Part shown: in pieces, positions 12,301-19,315 of the stretch
How the letters are laid out: each line of letters starts with the position of its first letter
How positions within the stretch are numbered: position 1 is the stretch's first letter
Source: Streptomyces tagetis
GTDB taxonomy: Bacteria; Actinomycetota; Actinomycetes; Streptomycetales; Streptomycetaceae
NCBI RefSeq assembly: GCF_018069565.1
Contig: NZ_JAGPNL010000002.1
Coordinates: 372,001-436,000, forward strand
Reading direction: 5' to 3'
Length of the DNA stretch: 64,000 nt
Made by a program: the position numbers and the translations under genes
The notes under the pieces: generated by a model
The model's input: only the letters and a program-made list of their open reading frames with translations
The model's database searches: none
Told to the model about the DNA's origin: nothing

Positions 12301-15049
12301 CGCCGTCGCCTTCACCCTCCGCGAGGGCCGGGAGGAGATGCGCGAACGGCTCGCCGTCGTCGCCCCCGGCCTGGACGCGCTGCACGCCCGGCTGACCGAG
12401 GTGGCCGCCGGTGACACCGGCGCCCCGGGCGTCCACCGGGGCCGCGCCGAGGACCCCGGCGCCGCCCCGGCCCGCCCCGCCGCCCCGGCCTCCGCCGCCC
12501 CGGTCGGCCCGCACGAGCTGGCCGCCGCCTGGGTGGGCGGCGCCCCCGTCGATTGGACGTCCCTGCCCTCCACGGGCACCGCACCACTGCGGACCTCGCT
12601 GCCGACGTACCCCTTCGACGAGAAGCGGTACTGGTTCACCGCGCCCCCCGGCGGGCCGGCCCCGGCCGCGCCGCCCGCCGTCCGCACCGCCGACGCGGCC
12701 CCCGCGCCGGACGCCGCGCGGGACGGGGCGGCGCTCACCGGGGAGGCGTACGTCCGCGCCGCGCTGCGGGACATCCTCCTGGAGAAGCTGAAACTCGCCG
12801 ACGACGAACTCGACGAGGACCGCGACCTCAAGGACTTCGGCGTCGACTCCATGCTCAGCGCCATGATCATGCAGGTGGTGCAGGAGGTGTTCGACGTCCA
12901 GGTGCCGCTGACCGCCCTCGTCGACCACCCCACCCTGCGCTCCCTCGCCGCCTACGTCCACGAGGAGTTCTTCGCCGACCAGGAGATCGGCGGCGTCGTC
13001 GCCGGCCACGCCGCGGCGGCGGACCCGGACGCCAGGCAGAACCGGCTCCCCGCCGAACTGCTCCCGATCAACATCGGCGGCGAGGGCCAGCCCTCCTTCT
13101 GGGTGCACGGCGCCACCGGCTACTCCACCTGGTTCCAGAACCTCTCCCAGGCCCTCGGCCCCGACTACCCGCTCTACGCCTTCCAGGCCCGCGGCACCGA
13201 CGGCTACTCCATGCCGCAGAGCCTCGACGAGATGGTCGACCACTACATCGACTGCATCCGCCAGGTGCAGCCCGAGGGCCCCTACGTCATCGGCGGCTAC
13301 TCCTTCGGCGGCCTGATCGCCATGCGCATGGCGCAGCGGCTGCACGACGAGGGCGAGGAGATCCGCCACCTCGTCATGTTCGACACGTACCCGGCGACGC
13401 AGGAGGTGTTCGACCGGCACCACGGGATGTACGACCGGGACTTCCTCCAGCTCTACCTGACCAACTACTTCCTCCGGCTGGACGAACACCCCGAGCGGGC
13501 CGTCCGCAAGGAGGACGTGGCCCATCTGCCCGCCCCGCTCCAGGTGGCCGAACTCGCCCGGCTGGCCAAGGAACGCGGCGGACGCCGCCTCGCCGCCGAC
13601 GACGTCTACCGCTACCTCAAGGGCGGACTGACCTGCTCAGAGCAGGCCGAGGGCATCTACCAGGTGTACGAGATGCGGGACTACACCGCCTCCGACGTGC
13701 TCTTCTTCAAGGCCACCGACGGCTTCACCGGCCGCGCCAGCGCCCTGTACTGGCAGCCCACCCGCATCCTGGACGGCTACGACTACGAGACCCCGTGGCG
13801 GGAGGTCGTCAAGGGCGGCTTCCAGGTCGTCGCACTCGACAACGACCACCTCAACCAGCTCGAAGAGCCCACCCTGACCCCCGCCGCCCGGCGCATCGAG
13901 GCCCTGCTCAAGCAGCCCCCGCAGGTCGACACCGACGCCTACGCCGCCTTCCGCGAGGGCTTCGAGGCGCTCACCGCCTTCGGCAACCGGTTGCTGGCCC
14001 ACGTCGTCCGCGGCACCGGCACCCTTTCCGGCGACGCGGAACCCGTCACCCGCGCCGAACTGCGCGACCGGCTCGGCGTCCGGCCCCGCTACGGGCGGCT
14101 CTTCGACGCCTGCTGCGACATCCTCGTCCGCGAGGGGTACGCGCTGGAGCGGGACGGCGGCGCCCTGACCGCGACCCGCAAGATGGCGCAAGCCGCCTTC
14201 CCCGGCGGCGAGGAGGAGATCGCCGGGAAGGCCGCGGAGCTGGCCGCCGCGCACCCCTCGGTCGCCGACTACCTGCCGCTGCTCACCACCTGCCAGAGCG
14301 CCCTGCCCGACGTGATGGCCGGCCGCCGGGACGCCACGGACGTCATCTTCCCCGGCGGTTCCATGGAACTGGTCGCCGAGATCTACAAGGGGAGCATCCA
14401 GAGCGAGTTCTACAACCGCCTCGTCGCCGACGCGGTCGAGGAGCACACACGCCACTTCGCCCGCCGCTACCCCCGCGCCCGGCCCCAGGTCTTCGAGATC
14501 GGCGCCGGCACCGGCGGCACCAGCGTCTTCGTCCTCGACGCCCTGAAGAACCTCGGCGACCGGCTCCGCTACCTGTACACGGACGTCGGCGCGGCCTTCC
14601 TGCGTGTCGCCGAGCAGCAGTTCGGGCCGGGCCGCCCCCACGTCGAGTTCGACACGTACGACGTCGAACGGCCCCCGGCCGCCCAGGGGTACGAGCCGCG
14701 CACCATGGACGTCGTCATCGCCGGCAACGTGCTGCACACCACCCGGGGGATCGACACGACCCTGGCGCACTGCCGGGACCTGCTCAAGCCCGGCGGCATC
14801 CTCGTCGTCAACGAACTCACCCACCGGCTCGACTACAACACGCTGACCTTCGGACTGACGCCCGGCTGGTGGCTGTTCGAGGACGAGGACCTGCGCGTCC
14901 CGGGCTCGCCGCTGCTCGACGCCCGGGGCTGGCGCCAGGCGCTGCGCCGCGCCGGGTTCGAGGAGACGCGCATCCACGGTGTCGCGGGGCAGGACGAGGA
15001 CGATCAGGCCCAGTGCGTGATCGTCGCCAAGGCGGCGCCCGCCCCGTGA
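3386..15049 (+). CDS. Trans-AT type I polyketide synthase, terminal three modules with thioesterase and C-terminal methyltransferase
   Basis: 3887-residue megasynthase with no AT domain. Order (approximate residues): N-terminal docking helices 1-30; KS1 70-495 (Cys239, His374, His414); DH 735-1015 (His762, Asp922, but the HxxxGxxxxP Pro is Ala); KR 1225-1480 (QSDYAYAN); ACP1 (Ser1519); KS2 1605-2045 (Cys1773 in TMCSSS, His1908, His1958); a carrier-like insert about 2090-2165 with Glu2122 where Ser is expected; ACP2 (Ser2373 in GFES); KS3 2485-2915 (Cys2653, His2788, His2835); ACP3 (Ser3155); thioesterase 3225-3500 (Ser3306 in GYSFGG, His3488); and, after the TE, a methyltransferase about 3510-3880 (VFEIGAGTGG near 3702, FGLTPGWW). 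Module 1 should make an alkene; modules 2 and 3 carry no reductive domain and should leave keto groups. TE releases the chain. The MT after the TE is the odd feature. Confidence 0.96.
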   Translation: MNSAVKRVLELVETRQISPEEGRRRLADLGAAGDRPATGGRSAAGYRPAARPDGRGAHPPEADTPASDRKIAVIGLSARYADAPSSEALWRLLAAGECAVREVPSDRWLPEQYYDPDPRAPGKTPSRWGGFIEDAAAFDPLFFHLSGREAERMDPQQRLFLEGCWSALEDAGYAGDSLAGTRCGVFAGTPASDYALEAQRSGPDADAQVLLGNDTSLLAARISYLLDLRGPSMALNTACSSSLVAIDLACEAIRTGRCDTALAGGVCLFVGPGFYVSAGKAGMLSPRGRCGAFDRDADGFVPGEGCGVVVLKALDAALRDGDHVHGVILGSAVNQDGKSNGITAPRSRAQTDVQLQAYARAGISPRTLSLVEAHGTGTALGDPIEIEALTRSFAEFTDERQFCAIGSVKTNLGHTGQAAGVAGLIKCLLAFAHEEIPPTLHYSASNERIDFAATPFRPVTSPLPWPRRAGVPRRAAVSSFGYSGTNAHLVVEEPPAAAPAPEREERPRLFLVSAKTGRALRRRLADLERWLGGDREPYRLGDIAFTLHEGRKHFDARAALVAATAEGLRRAIRDRLDAPDGDRPPPGRPSAAEEAGLLEALRGHLADAAHDDTARVRALEAAATLYERGGTLPARLFHPDGGHRVPLPPYPFERDRYWHPPTPATGPASATGPASATGPASVTGPASATGLASVTGPALGMGPALATGLASATEPGLATEPTPTGPRAAEPAVPGWERLPPDGDGTLFRFRPRPGDPLLADHVIDGRPVVAGMVTLDLVRTAAARAGLGPMRRISRVVWHRPLVPADDGVLIRLAPDQDGTVRFAVGTTAGTPGATGHLAPAGTAPADPVLDLPAVRARCATVLGHDDCYARFARLGFAYGPGFRVVRELRSGADEVLARLHLPPGHDAPGGPDSLRPTLLDGALQALVALGRDDDRVRRVPCALRTLTVHGPLGDTCHAHLVRRDDGVLDIRIADDTGTVLVTMEGLEVLTAGGETGPAGVTPFTPGWRQTGLPASPGASGGPLLVLDTDETAADRLRARNPGGTVVLATPGDAFRQVGDDRYEVRPGSAEDHGRLLAALPRTPRPPRVLVLWSARSGRETDRALGFDALLALSQALCARPLPGPVAVRVARPAGPAGARPGLAALGAFARTARLENPDLCLQTVALPTATDDGALPDAAWRALLTEASPDEPTEIRITADGTAERRTLEAAPALPDTPGAAVRPGHTYVITGGTGHLGRALTARLAALGARTVLISRSAPGPEAREMLRTLREGGAEVVHERADVCDRAALDRALREVRRRFGPLHGVIHAAGAVRDSLLVRKTSQEARDVIAAKCDGAVWLDDLTRDDPLEFLVLFSSVVAAVGNPGQSDYAYANGFLDAFAETREAERAAGRRSGRTLSIAWPAWSGGGMAAALAADDALGVAEGVAVFERALAFPGTHLVLLPSAAADALTAGTGQPAPNTRTGTSTSADDDGERSDLRRLAVGLLTDVLAEELRVPAERIDPGAPFEQYGIDSVMVMRVSERLERVFGPLPKTLFFQYANLTEIAGHLARRHRTALEARLPRTETETDPAPVSAPVSAPVSAAVAAPDPAPGAAPPGDADGVQDIAVIGLAGRYPGARDLEEFWHNLVRGRDCVTTVPADRWPLEGFYDPEGGPGRSYAKWGGFLDGIDRFDPLFFGIAPRDADMMDPQERVFLETVWHALEDSGRTRADLRRGTTGVFVGVMYGDYQRYGPAPDGRMGVSSYASIANRVSYFFDFRGPSMALDTMCSSSLTALHLACESLRRGECDTAVAGGVNLSTHPDKYRQLSLARFLSTDGRCRSFGAGGDGYVPGEGAGALLLKPLAAARADGDTVHAVIRGSAVNHGGRTNGYTVPGTRAQSAAIREALRRARTRPGDIGYVEAHGTGTALGDPIEVAALTEVFAAPDAASTEPPAGPGDASRIPIGSVKSGIGHLESAAGVAAVTKVILQMRHRTLVPSLHAEELNPHAGLDSSPFRVQRDLAGWAPRGTDRPRLIAGVSSFGAGGSNAHVILEAPEPDPVPGDADEGRQIVVVSAKAPDRLADLAARLAGQLAGWGARDALPERLRGYLMTRLADLLGLRPGDLGEDDDLADCGFDEVTRARLGAAVAEECGLPTDELPATAGTVRDLMSHLTTHQEGSLRAHFAAPAPQAPPGPAPRLVDVAHTLQTGREAMDERLAVVADDLQEAVRGLRAYADGRTDAPGVFSGRTSDDHDTPAPGTPEPTPGTGDTPEALAARWVRGAPVDWRALHTGRRRRTVPLAGYPFARERHWLDTAPPPATAPVPELPAPDDPEALMDSTADTAHRPPAPDDLRAWLERTLTEFAGEAVGLDPARVNRRTPLGDYGFESVSLKALADRVSTRLGVAFSPTLFYERRGIAGAVDWLIEEYGDRLTAHRDRTLPAPAPRDQLRAHPEQPTTAPAQATTTASAPATTTAPAKATTAPAQATATAPADAAPAPAPVAVIGMSGRFPGSRDLDHYWENLYHRRDLITEVPADRWDWRALDSEELPPERRTPYRWGGFVEGADTFDPLFFGISPAEAEMMDPQQRMLLQTVWAAVEDAGYRPSALAGRPVGLFSGIQFSDYQHLMHEAGVMSAQSGLGNEHSISVNRISYLLDLRGPSEPVNTACSSSLVAVHRAVRSLRQGECELAVAGGISLNLSPHSTVAAGMMGLLSPDGRCKTLDAAANGYVKGEGVGMLVLKPLDRALADGDQVHAVIRGTAVNHGGRAASLTAPNAEAQAALVCTAAREADVGPESIGYLELHGTGTELGDPVEINGIKLAFRRLARERGATLPAGPYCGIGSVKTNIGHLEPASGIAGLMKIILALRHRALPGMAHLEEVNPYVDLTGSPFHIVDGTVPWEPLTGPDGGRLPLRAGVSSFGFGGVNSHVLVEQPPARAPRADGGARGDHVFVLSARDEAALGRAVARLTDRLAAWNRDPASRPGADAVAFTLREGREEMRERLAVVAPGLDALHARLTEVAAGDTGAPGVHRGRAEDPGAAPARPAAPASAAPVGPHELAAAWVGGAPVDWTSLPSTGTAPLRTSLPTYPFDEKRYWFTAPPGGPAPAAPPAVRTADAAPAPDAARDGAALTGEAYVRAALRDILLEKLKLADDELDEDRDLKDFGVDSMLSAMIMQVVQEVFDVQVPLTALVDHPTLRSLAAYVHEEFFADQEIGGVVAGHAAAADPDARQNRLPAELLPINIGGEGQPSFWVHGATGYSTWFQNLSQALGPDYPLYAFQARGTDGYSMPQSLDEMVDHYIDCIRQVQPEGPYVIGGYSFGGLIAMRMAQRLHDEGEEIRHLVMFDTYPATQEVFDRHHGMYDRDFLQLYLTNYFLRLDEHPERAVRKEDVAHLPAPLQVAELARLAKERGGRRLAADDVYRYLKGGLTCSEQAEGIYQVYEMRDYTASDVLFFKATDGFTGRASALYWQPTRILDGYDYETPWREVVKGGFQVVALDNDHLNQLEEPTLTPAARRIEALLKQPPQVDTDAYAAFREGFEALTAFGNRLLAHVVRGTGTLSGDAEPVTRAELRDRLGVRPRYGRLFDACCDILVREGYALERDGGALTATRKMAQAAFPGGEEEIAGKAAELAAAHPSVADYLPLLTTCQSALPDVMAGRRDATDVIFPGGSMELVAEIYKGSIQSEFYNRLVADAVEEHTRHFARRYPRARPQVFEIGAGTGGTSVFVLDALKNLGDRLRYLYTDVGAAFLRVAEQQFGPGRPHVEFDTYDVERPPAAQGYEPRTMDVVIAGNVLHTTRGIDTTLAHCRDLLKPGGILVVNELTHRLDYNTLTFGLTPGWWLFEDEDLRVPGSPLLDARGWRQALRRAGFEETRIHGVAGQDEDDQAQCVIVAKAAPAP
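5378..5557 (+). repeat. Ten imperfect 18-bp tandem repeats in the KS1-DH linker
   Basis: Ten hexapeptide units of the type TGPASA / TGLASV / MGPALA / TEPGLA join the post-KS linker (ending PYPFERDRYW) to the dehydratase. The DNA units are nearly identical at the left end and decay to the right, as expected for slippage expansion within coding DNA. Confidence 0.85.
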
Positions 15050-15087
15050 CCCGGCGGAGCGGCAGAACAGCGGAGGAAGCAGCGGTC

Positions 15088-15939
15088 GTGATCGAAGTCG
15101 ACGGACTGTCCTACACCTATCGCGGCGGGTCGCGGCCCACCGTGCGGGACGTCTCCTTCACGGTGGGCCCCGGCGAGGTCTTCGGGTTCCTCGGACCGAG
15201 CGGAGCGGGCAAGAGCACCGTGCAGAAGATCCTCACCGGCCGGCTGGAGCCCTACGAGGGCACCGCGCGCGTCCTCGGCCGCGACGTGGCCGGCCGCGGC
15301 GCCGACTACTACGAGGAGATCGGGGTCGGCTTCGAACTCCCCAACCTCTTCATGAAACTGACCGGGCGGGAGAACCTGCGCTTCTTCGCCTCCTTCTACC
15401 GCTCCACGGCGGACCCCGTCGAACTGCTGGCCCGCGTCGGCCTCGACGAGCACGCCGACCGCAGGGTCGAGGACTACTCCAAGGGCATGAAGATGCGCCT
15501 GTGCTTCGTCCGCGCGCTCCTGCACGATCCCCGGGTCCTCTTCCTCGACGAGCCCACCAGCGGACTCGACCCGGTCAACGCCCGGCTGCTCAAGGACATG
15601 GTCCAGGAGCAGCGCCGGCGCGGAAAGGCGGTCTTCCTGACCACGCACAACATGCACGACGCCGAGGAACTCTGCGACCGGGTGGCGTTCTTCGTCGACG
15701 GGACCGTCCGCCGCAGCGGCGCCCCCAAGGAGCTGTGCGCCGAGGACGCGCGGCGGCACGTCGTCGTCGAGTACCGGCAGGACGGCGTCCTCGCCGTCAA
15801 GGAGTTCCCCCTGGACGGGCTCGGCACCGACGAGGCGTTCCTCGGCCTGCTGCGCCGGCACGAACTGGTGTCGGTGCACTCCCGGGAACGCTCCCTGGAG
15901 GACGTGTTCGTCGCCGCGACCGGACGGAGACTGACATGA
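15088..15939 (+). CDS. ABC transporter ATP-binding protein (ABC-2 exporter)
   Basis: 283-residue ATPase starting at GTG 15088 behind a GGAGGA box at 15072-15077. Walker A GPSGAGKST, a degenerate signature YSKGMKMRL in place of LSGGQ, Walker B RVLFLDEPTSGLD and the switch His in TTHNMHDAE are all visible. It starts 38 bp after the synthase stop and overlaps the next permease by ATGA, so it belongs to the same transcription unit. With the two permeases it should form a drug or metabolite exporter; placed directly behind the polyketide synthase it is the likely product exporter and self-resistance device, which is inferred from position. Confidence 0.93.
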   Translation: MIEVDGLSYTYRGGSRPTVRDVSFTVGPGEVFGFLGPSGAGKSTVQKILTGRLEPYEGTARVLGRDVAGRGADYYEEIGVGFELPNLFMKLTGRENLRFFASFYRSTADPVELLARVGLDEHADRRVEDYSKGMKMRLCFVRALLHDPRVLFLDEPTSGLDPVNARLLKDMVQEQRRRGKAVFLTTHNMHDAEELCDRVAFFVDGTVRRSGAPKELCAEDARRHVVVEYRQDGVLAVKEFPLDGLGTDEAFLGLLRRHELVSVHSRERSLEDVFVAATGRRLT

Positions 15940-16685
15940 CCGCCCTCGACACCCCGGCGGTGCGCGGCCCCCGCGACACCCTGCGCACCCTGGCCCGCGC
16001 CGTGCTCTGGGACCTGCGGCTCCAACTGCGCTACCAGATCGTCACCGTCGCCGTCCTGGTCACCGCCGCGTACGGGGTCGGGCTGCGGCTGATCCCGGAG
16101 CAGTGGCGCGGCGACGTGACGGTGGTGCTGGTCCTCTCCGACCCCACGATGATCGGCTTCCTCTTCGTCGGCGCCCTGATGCTCTTCGAACGCGGCGCGG
16201 GCACCCTGCACGCGGTCGCGGTGACCCCGCTGACCCCGGCGCTGTACGTGGGTGCCAAGGCGCTGTCGCTGACCACGGTGTCGGTGGTGTGCGCGCTCAC
16301 CATGACGGGCGTGGCGCACGGGACGGACTTCCGGCCGGTGCCGCTGCTCACGGCGGTCGTCCTGACCTCCGTCCTCTTCGTCTGCGTCGGCGTCGCGGCC
16401 GTGGTGCGGGTGCGCTCCCTCAACGAGTACCTGCTGATCGTGCCGGTCTTCCTGGTGCCGCTCTACCTGCCGCTGCTCGGCTTCCTCGGGATCGGCGGGC
16501 GGGCCCCCTACCACGTCCTGCCCACCCAGGCGTCGCTGCTGCTCATCGAACGGTCGCTGGGACCCCGTCCGCTGTGGGAGGTCTTCTACGCCGTGGGGCT
16601 GCTCGTCGTCGCGGGCGCCGCCGCGTTCCTGTGGGCGGTGCGCTCCTTCGACGCGCAGGTACGGGGCCGGGTGAGGGCGGCGTGA
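15936..16685 (+). CDS. ABC-2 type transporter permease, subunit 1
   Basis: 249-residue integral membrane protein with about six hydrophobic segments (first around residues 38-55, then pairs near 75-95, 105-125, 140-160, 170-190 and 220-240). The ATG overlaps the ATPase stop (ATGA) and its own stop overlaps the next permease (GTGA), so the three proteins are made in fixed ratio. The short, six-helix form without an extracellular domain is typical of two-permease ABC-2 exporters. Confidence 0.88.
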   Translation: MTALDTPAVRGPRDTLRTLARAVLWDLRLQLRYQIVTVAVLVTAAYGVGLRLIPEQWRGDVTVVLVLSDPTMIGFLFVGALMLFERGAGTLHAVAVTPLTPALYVGAKALSLTTVSVVCALTMTGVAHGTDFRPVPLLTAVVLTSVLFVCVGVAAVVRVRSLNEYLLIVPVFLVPLYLPLLGFLGIGGRAPYHVLPTQASLLLIERSLGPRPLWEVFYAVGLLVVAGAAAFLWAVRSFDAQVRGRVRAA

Positions 16686-17389
16686 GGACCGCGACGGCCA
16701 TCTGGGCCAACGACCTGCGCACCGTGGTCCGCGACCGGACGGTGGGCGGGCTGCTCGTCGTCCCGCTGGTCTTCCTCGTCCTGCTGCGGATCGGGGTGCC
16801 GCTGCTGGAGCGCCGACTGCCCGCGGCGGGCGACCACCACGCCGAGCTGCTGGGCCTCTTCTGCGTGATCGTCGGCATGTTCCCGGCGTTCATGACGGCG
16901 CTGCTGATGGTGGACGAGCGGGACCAGGGCCTCGTCTCGGCGTTCCGGGTGCTGCCGGTCTCCCCGGCCCGGTTCCTCGGCGCCCGGCTGGCGATGGCGG
17001 GCCTGCTGGGCCTGCTGTACCCGCTGCTGCTCATGTCCGCCTCCGGCCTCGGCTCGTACGGGGCCGGCCGGGCCCTGGTGCTCGCGGCGCTGTGCGCGGC
17101 GGGCGGGGCGGCGGCGCTGCTGGTCGCGGTCTCCCTCGCCAAGAACAAGATCGAGTGCCTCACCGCCTTCAAGGCGCTCTTCGTCCTGGCCGCGATCGGT
17201 GTCACGGGCGCCCTCGGCGACTTCTCCGGGGTCAACACGGTGCCCGGCGTGCTGCCCGCCTACTGGGTCTTCGGAGCGTTCGCGGCCGGCGGCACGGGCG
17301 AGTTCCTGAGCGCCTCCGCGGTCGCGGCGCTGCTGTACGGCATCGTCGTGGGCATCTTCCACCGGCTGTTCCGCCGGAACTTCTTCTGA
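16682..17389 (+). CDS. ABC-2 type transporter permease, subunit 2
   Basis: 235-residue membrane protein starting at GTG 16682, overlapping the previous stop by four bases. It has about six hydrophobic helices and a conserved-looking cytoplasmic loop (VDERDQGLVSAFRVLPVS) of the kind that contacts the ATPase. It differs clearly in sequence from subunit 1, so the exporter is probably a heterodimeric pore. Confidence 0.87.
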   Translation: MRTATAIWANDLRTVVRDRTVGGLLVVPLVFLVLLRIGVPLLERRLPAAGDHHAELLGLFCVIVGMFPAFMTALLMVDERDQGLVSAFRVLPVSPARFLGARLAMAGLLGLLYPLLLMSASGLGSYGAGRALVLAALCAAGGAAALLVAVSLAKNKIECLTAFKALFVLAAIGVTGALGDFSGVNTVPGVLPAYWVFGAFAAGGTGEFLSASAVAALLYGIVVGIFHRLFRRNFF

Positions 17390-17453
17390 CCCCCCGCGCG
17401 GTCGCCCGGATCGACGGGCCGGGGGCCGCCCCCATGGACGAGGAGCGACCGAC

Positions 17454-19043
17454 ATGAGCATGGTGCAGGACAGGACCGAGGACACGGTCCCGGCGGACAC
17501 CCGGGGGCGGGTGGAGGGTCTGCGCGCGGTGCGCGCGCGGGCGCTCGCCGGGCCGGGTGAGAAGGCGACGGCGGCGCAGCACGCCAAGGGCAAGCTGACG
17601 GCGCGTGAGCGGATCGAGCTGTTGCTGGACCCGGGTTCCTTCCAGGAGGTCGAGCAGCTCCGCCGGCACCGGGCGAGCGGTTTCGGCCTGGAGGCGAAGC
17701 GGCCGTACACGGACGGTGTGGTCACCGGCTGGGGCACGGTCGAGGGCCGGACGGTCTTCGTCTACGCGCACGATTTCCGGATCTTCGGCGGGGCGCTGGG
17801 CGAGGCCCACGCCACCAAGATCCACAAGATCATGGACATGGCCATCGCGGCGGGGGCTCCGCTGGTCTCGCTGAACGACGGCGCGGGCGCCCGTATCCAG
17901 GAGGGTGTCTCGGCGCTCGCCGGGTACGGCGGCATCTTCCAGCGCAACACCAGGGCGTCCGGTGTCATCCCGCAGATCAGCGTGATGCTCGGCCCGTGCG
18001 CGGGCGGCGCGGCCTACAGCCCGGCGCTGACGGACTTCGTCTTCATGGTCCGCGAGACCTCGCAGATGTTCATCACCGGTCCGGACGTGGTCAAGGCCGT
18101 CACCGGCGAGGAGATCACCCAGAACGGCCTGGGCGGCGCCGACGTCCACGCCCAGACCAGCGGCGTGTGCCACTTCGCCTACGACGACGAGGAGACCTGC
18201 CTCGCCGAGGTCCGCTACCTGCTGTCGATGCTGCCGCAGAACAACCGCGAACACCCCCCGGTCGTGACCTGCGACGACCCGCCCGGCCGCCGCTCCCCGG
18301 ACCTCCTCGACCTGGTCCCCGTGGACGCCAACCGCCCGTACGACATGCACCGCGTGCTCGCCGAACTCGTCGACGACGGCGAGGTCATGGAGGTCCACGA
18401 GCACTGGGCCCGCAACGTGGTCTGCGCCCTCGCCCGCCTGGACGGCCGCGTCGTCGGCCTGGTGGCGAACCAGCCCCTGGTCCTCGCCGGGGTGCTGGAC
18501 ATCGAGGCGAGCGAGAAGGCGGCGCGCTTCGTCCAGATGTGCGACGCGTTCAACATCCCGATCGTCACGCTGCTGGACGTCCCCGGCTTTCTGCCCGGCG
18601 TCGACCAGGAACACGGCGGCATCATCCGCCACGGCGCCAAGCTCCTCTACGCGTACTGCAACGCCACCGTGCCGCGGATCTCGCTGATCGTGCGCAAGGC
18701 GTACGGCGGCGCCTACATCGTCATGGACAGCCAGTCCATCGGCGCCGACCTCACCTACGCCTGGCCCACCAACGAGATCGCCGTGATGGGCGCCGAGGGC
18801 GCCGCCAACGTCATCTTCCGCCGCCAGATCGCGGGTGCCGACGACCCCGAGGCCGTACGCGCCCGCCTGGTCGACGCCTACCGGGCCGAGCTGATGCACC
18901 CGTACCACGCCGCCGAACGCGGACTGGTCGACGACGTCATCGACCCCGCCGAGACCCGTGAGGTGCTCGCCCGCTCGCTCGCCATGCTGCGCGCCAAACA
19001 CGCCGACCTGCCCTTCCGCAAGCACGGCAATCCGCCCCAGTGA
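17454..19043 (+). CDS. Acyl-CoA carboxylase beta (carboxyltransferase) subunit
   Basis: 529 residues, the usual length for actinobacterial AccB/PccB. Crotonase-fold carboxyltransferase blocks are clear: GAGARIQEG near residues 143-151, GPCAGGAAYSPALTDF near 180-195, and ITGPDVVKAVTGEE near 205-220 in the N half; PGFLPGVDQEHGGIIRHGAKLLYAY-type biotin/acyl-CoA site in the C half (written here only by its start PGFLPGVDQE). Start ATG 17454 follows GAGGAG at 17440-17445. It transfers carboxybiotin CO2 to acetyl- or propionyl-CoA. The biotinylated alpha subunit is not in the window and must come from elsewhere. Its position behind the synthase and exporter suggests a dedicated supply of malonyl-CoA extender units. 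Confidence 0.93.
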   Translation: MSMVQDRTEDTVPADTRGRVEGLRAVRARALAGPGEKATAAQHAKGKLTARERIELLLDPGSFQEVEQLRRHRASGFGLEAKRPYTDGVVTGWGTVEGRTVFVYAHDFRIFGGALGEAHATKIHKIMDMAIAAGAPLVSLNDGAGARIQEGVSALAGYGGIFQRNTRASGVIPQISVMLGPCAGGAAYSPALTDFVFMVRETSQMFITGPDVVKAVTGEEITQNGLGGADVHAQTSGVCHFAYDDEETCLAEVRYLLSMLPQNNREHPPVVTCDDPPGRRSPDLLDLVPVDANRPYDMHRVLAELVDDGEVMEVHEHWARNVVCALARLDGRVVGLVANQPLVLAGVLDIEASEKAARFVQMCDAFNIPIVTLLDVPGFLPGVDQEHGGIIRHGAKLLYAYCNATVPRISLIVRKAYGGAYIVMDSQSIGADLTYAWPTNEIAVMGAEGAANVIFRRQIAGADDPEAVRARLVDAYRAELMHPYHAAERGLVDDVIDPAETREVLARSLAMLRAKHADLPFRKHGNPPQ

Positions 19044-19056
19044 CAAGGAGCCCCGC

Positions 19057-19248
19057 GTGAGCACCAGCCACCTGCGCGTCGAGAAGGGCCACGCCGGCCC
19101 CGAGGAACTCGCCGCCGTCACCGCGGTCCTGCTGGCCCGCGCCACCGCCGCCCCGGCGGCCCCCGGCCCCGCCGCCGACGCCCCGCGCCCCGCCTGGGCC
19201 CGTCCCGAACGGGCCGCCGGCTTCCTCGCCCCGCACAGTTGGCACTGA
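19057..19248 (+). CDS. Acyl-CoA carboxylase epsilon subunit
   Basis: 63-residue protein from GTG 19057 with AAGGAG at 19045-19050, 13 bp after the beta subunit stop. It has the epsilon pattern: an N-terminal helical stretch (VEKGHAGPEELAAVTAVLLA), an Ala/Pro linker and a C-terminal WARPER...LAPHSWH tail. Epsilon subunits stabilise and activate the alpha-beta complex in actinobacteria. It closes the cluster on this side; the next gene is convergent. Confidence 0.85.
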   Translation: MSTSHLRVEKGHAGPEELAAVTAVLLARATAAPAAPGPAADAPRPAWARPERAAGFLAPHSWH

Positions 19249-19256
19249 CCGGCGAA

Positions 19257-19315
19257 GGGCACGTACGGTCCCCTGGGCACCGCGCCGCGGAGTTCAGCTC
19301 CCGGGGACCGTGCCC
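19257..19315. terminator. Possible bidirectional terminator between epsilon subunit and PLC-like gene
   Basis: Arms ACGGTCCCC (19265-19273) and GGGGACCGT (19303-19311), extended outward by GGGC/GCCC. It spans the stop of the convergent gene and has no U tract. Confidence 0.35.

Noticed and set aside
7193..13525. Very long open frame on the minus strand across the synthase, and similar ones at 2345-6268 (minus) and 3652-12414 (plus, other frame)
   Set aside because: Composition is Arg/Gly/Val-rich and without domain motifs; they mirror the GC-biased codons of the synthase.
1..15049. Acyltransferase domains within the synthase
   Set aside because: No GHSxG-type AT motif with flanking AT blocks follows any KS; the only such serine motif (GYSFGG) belongs to the thioesterase.
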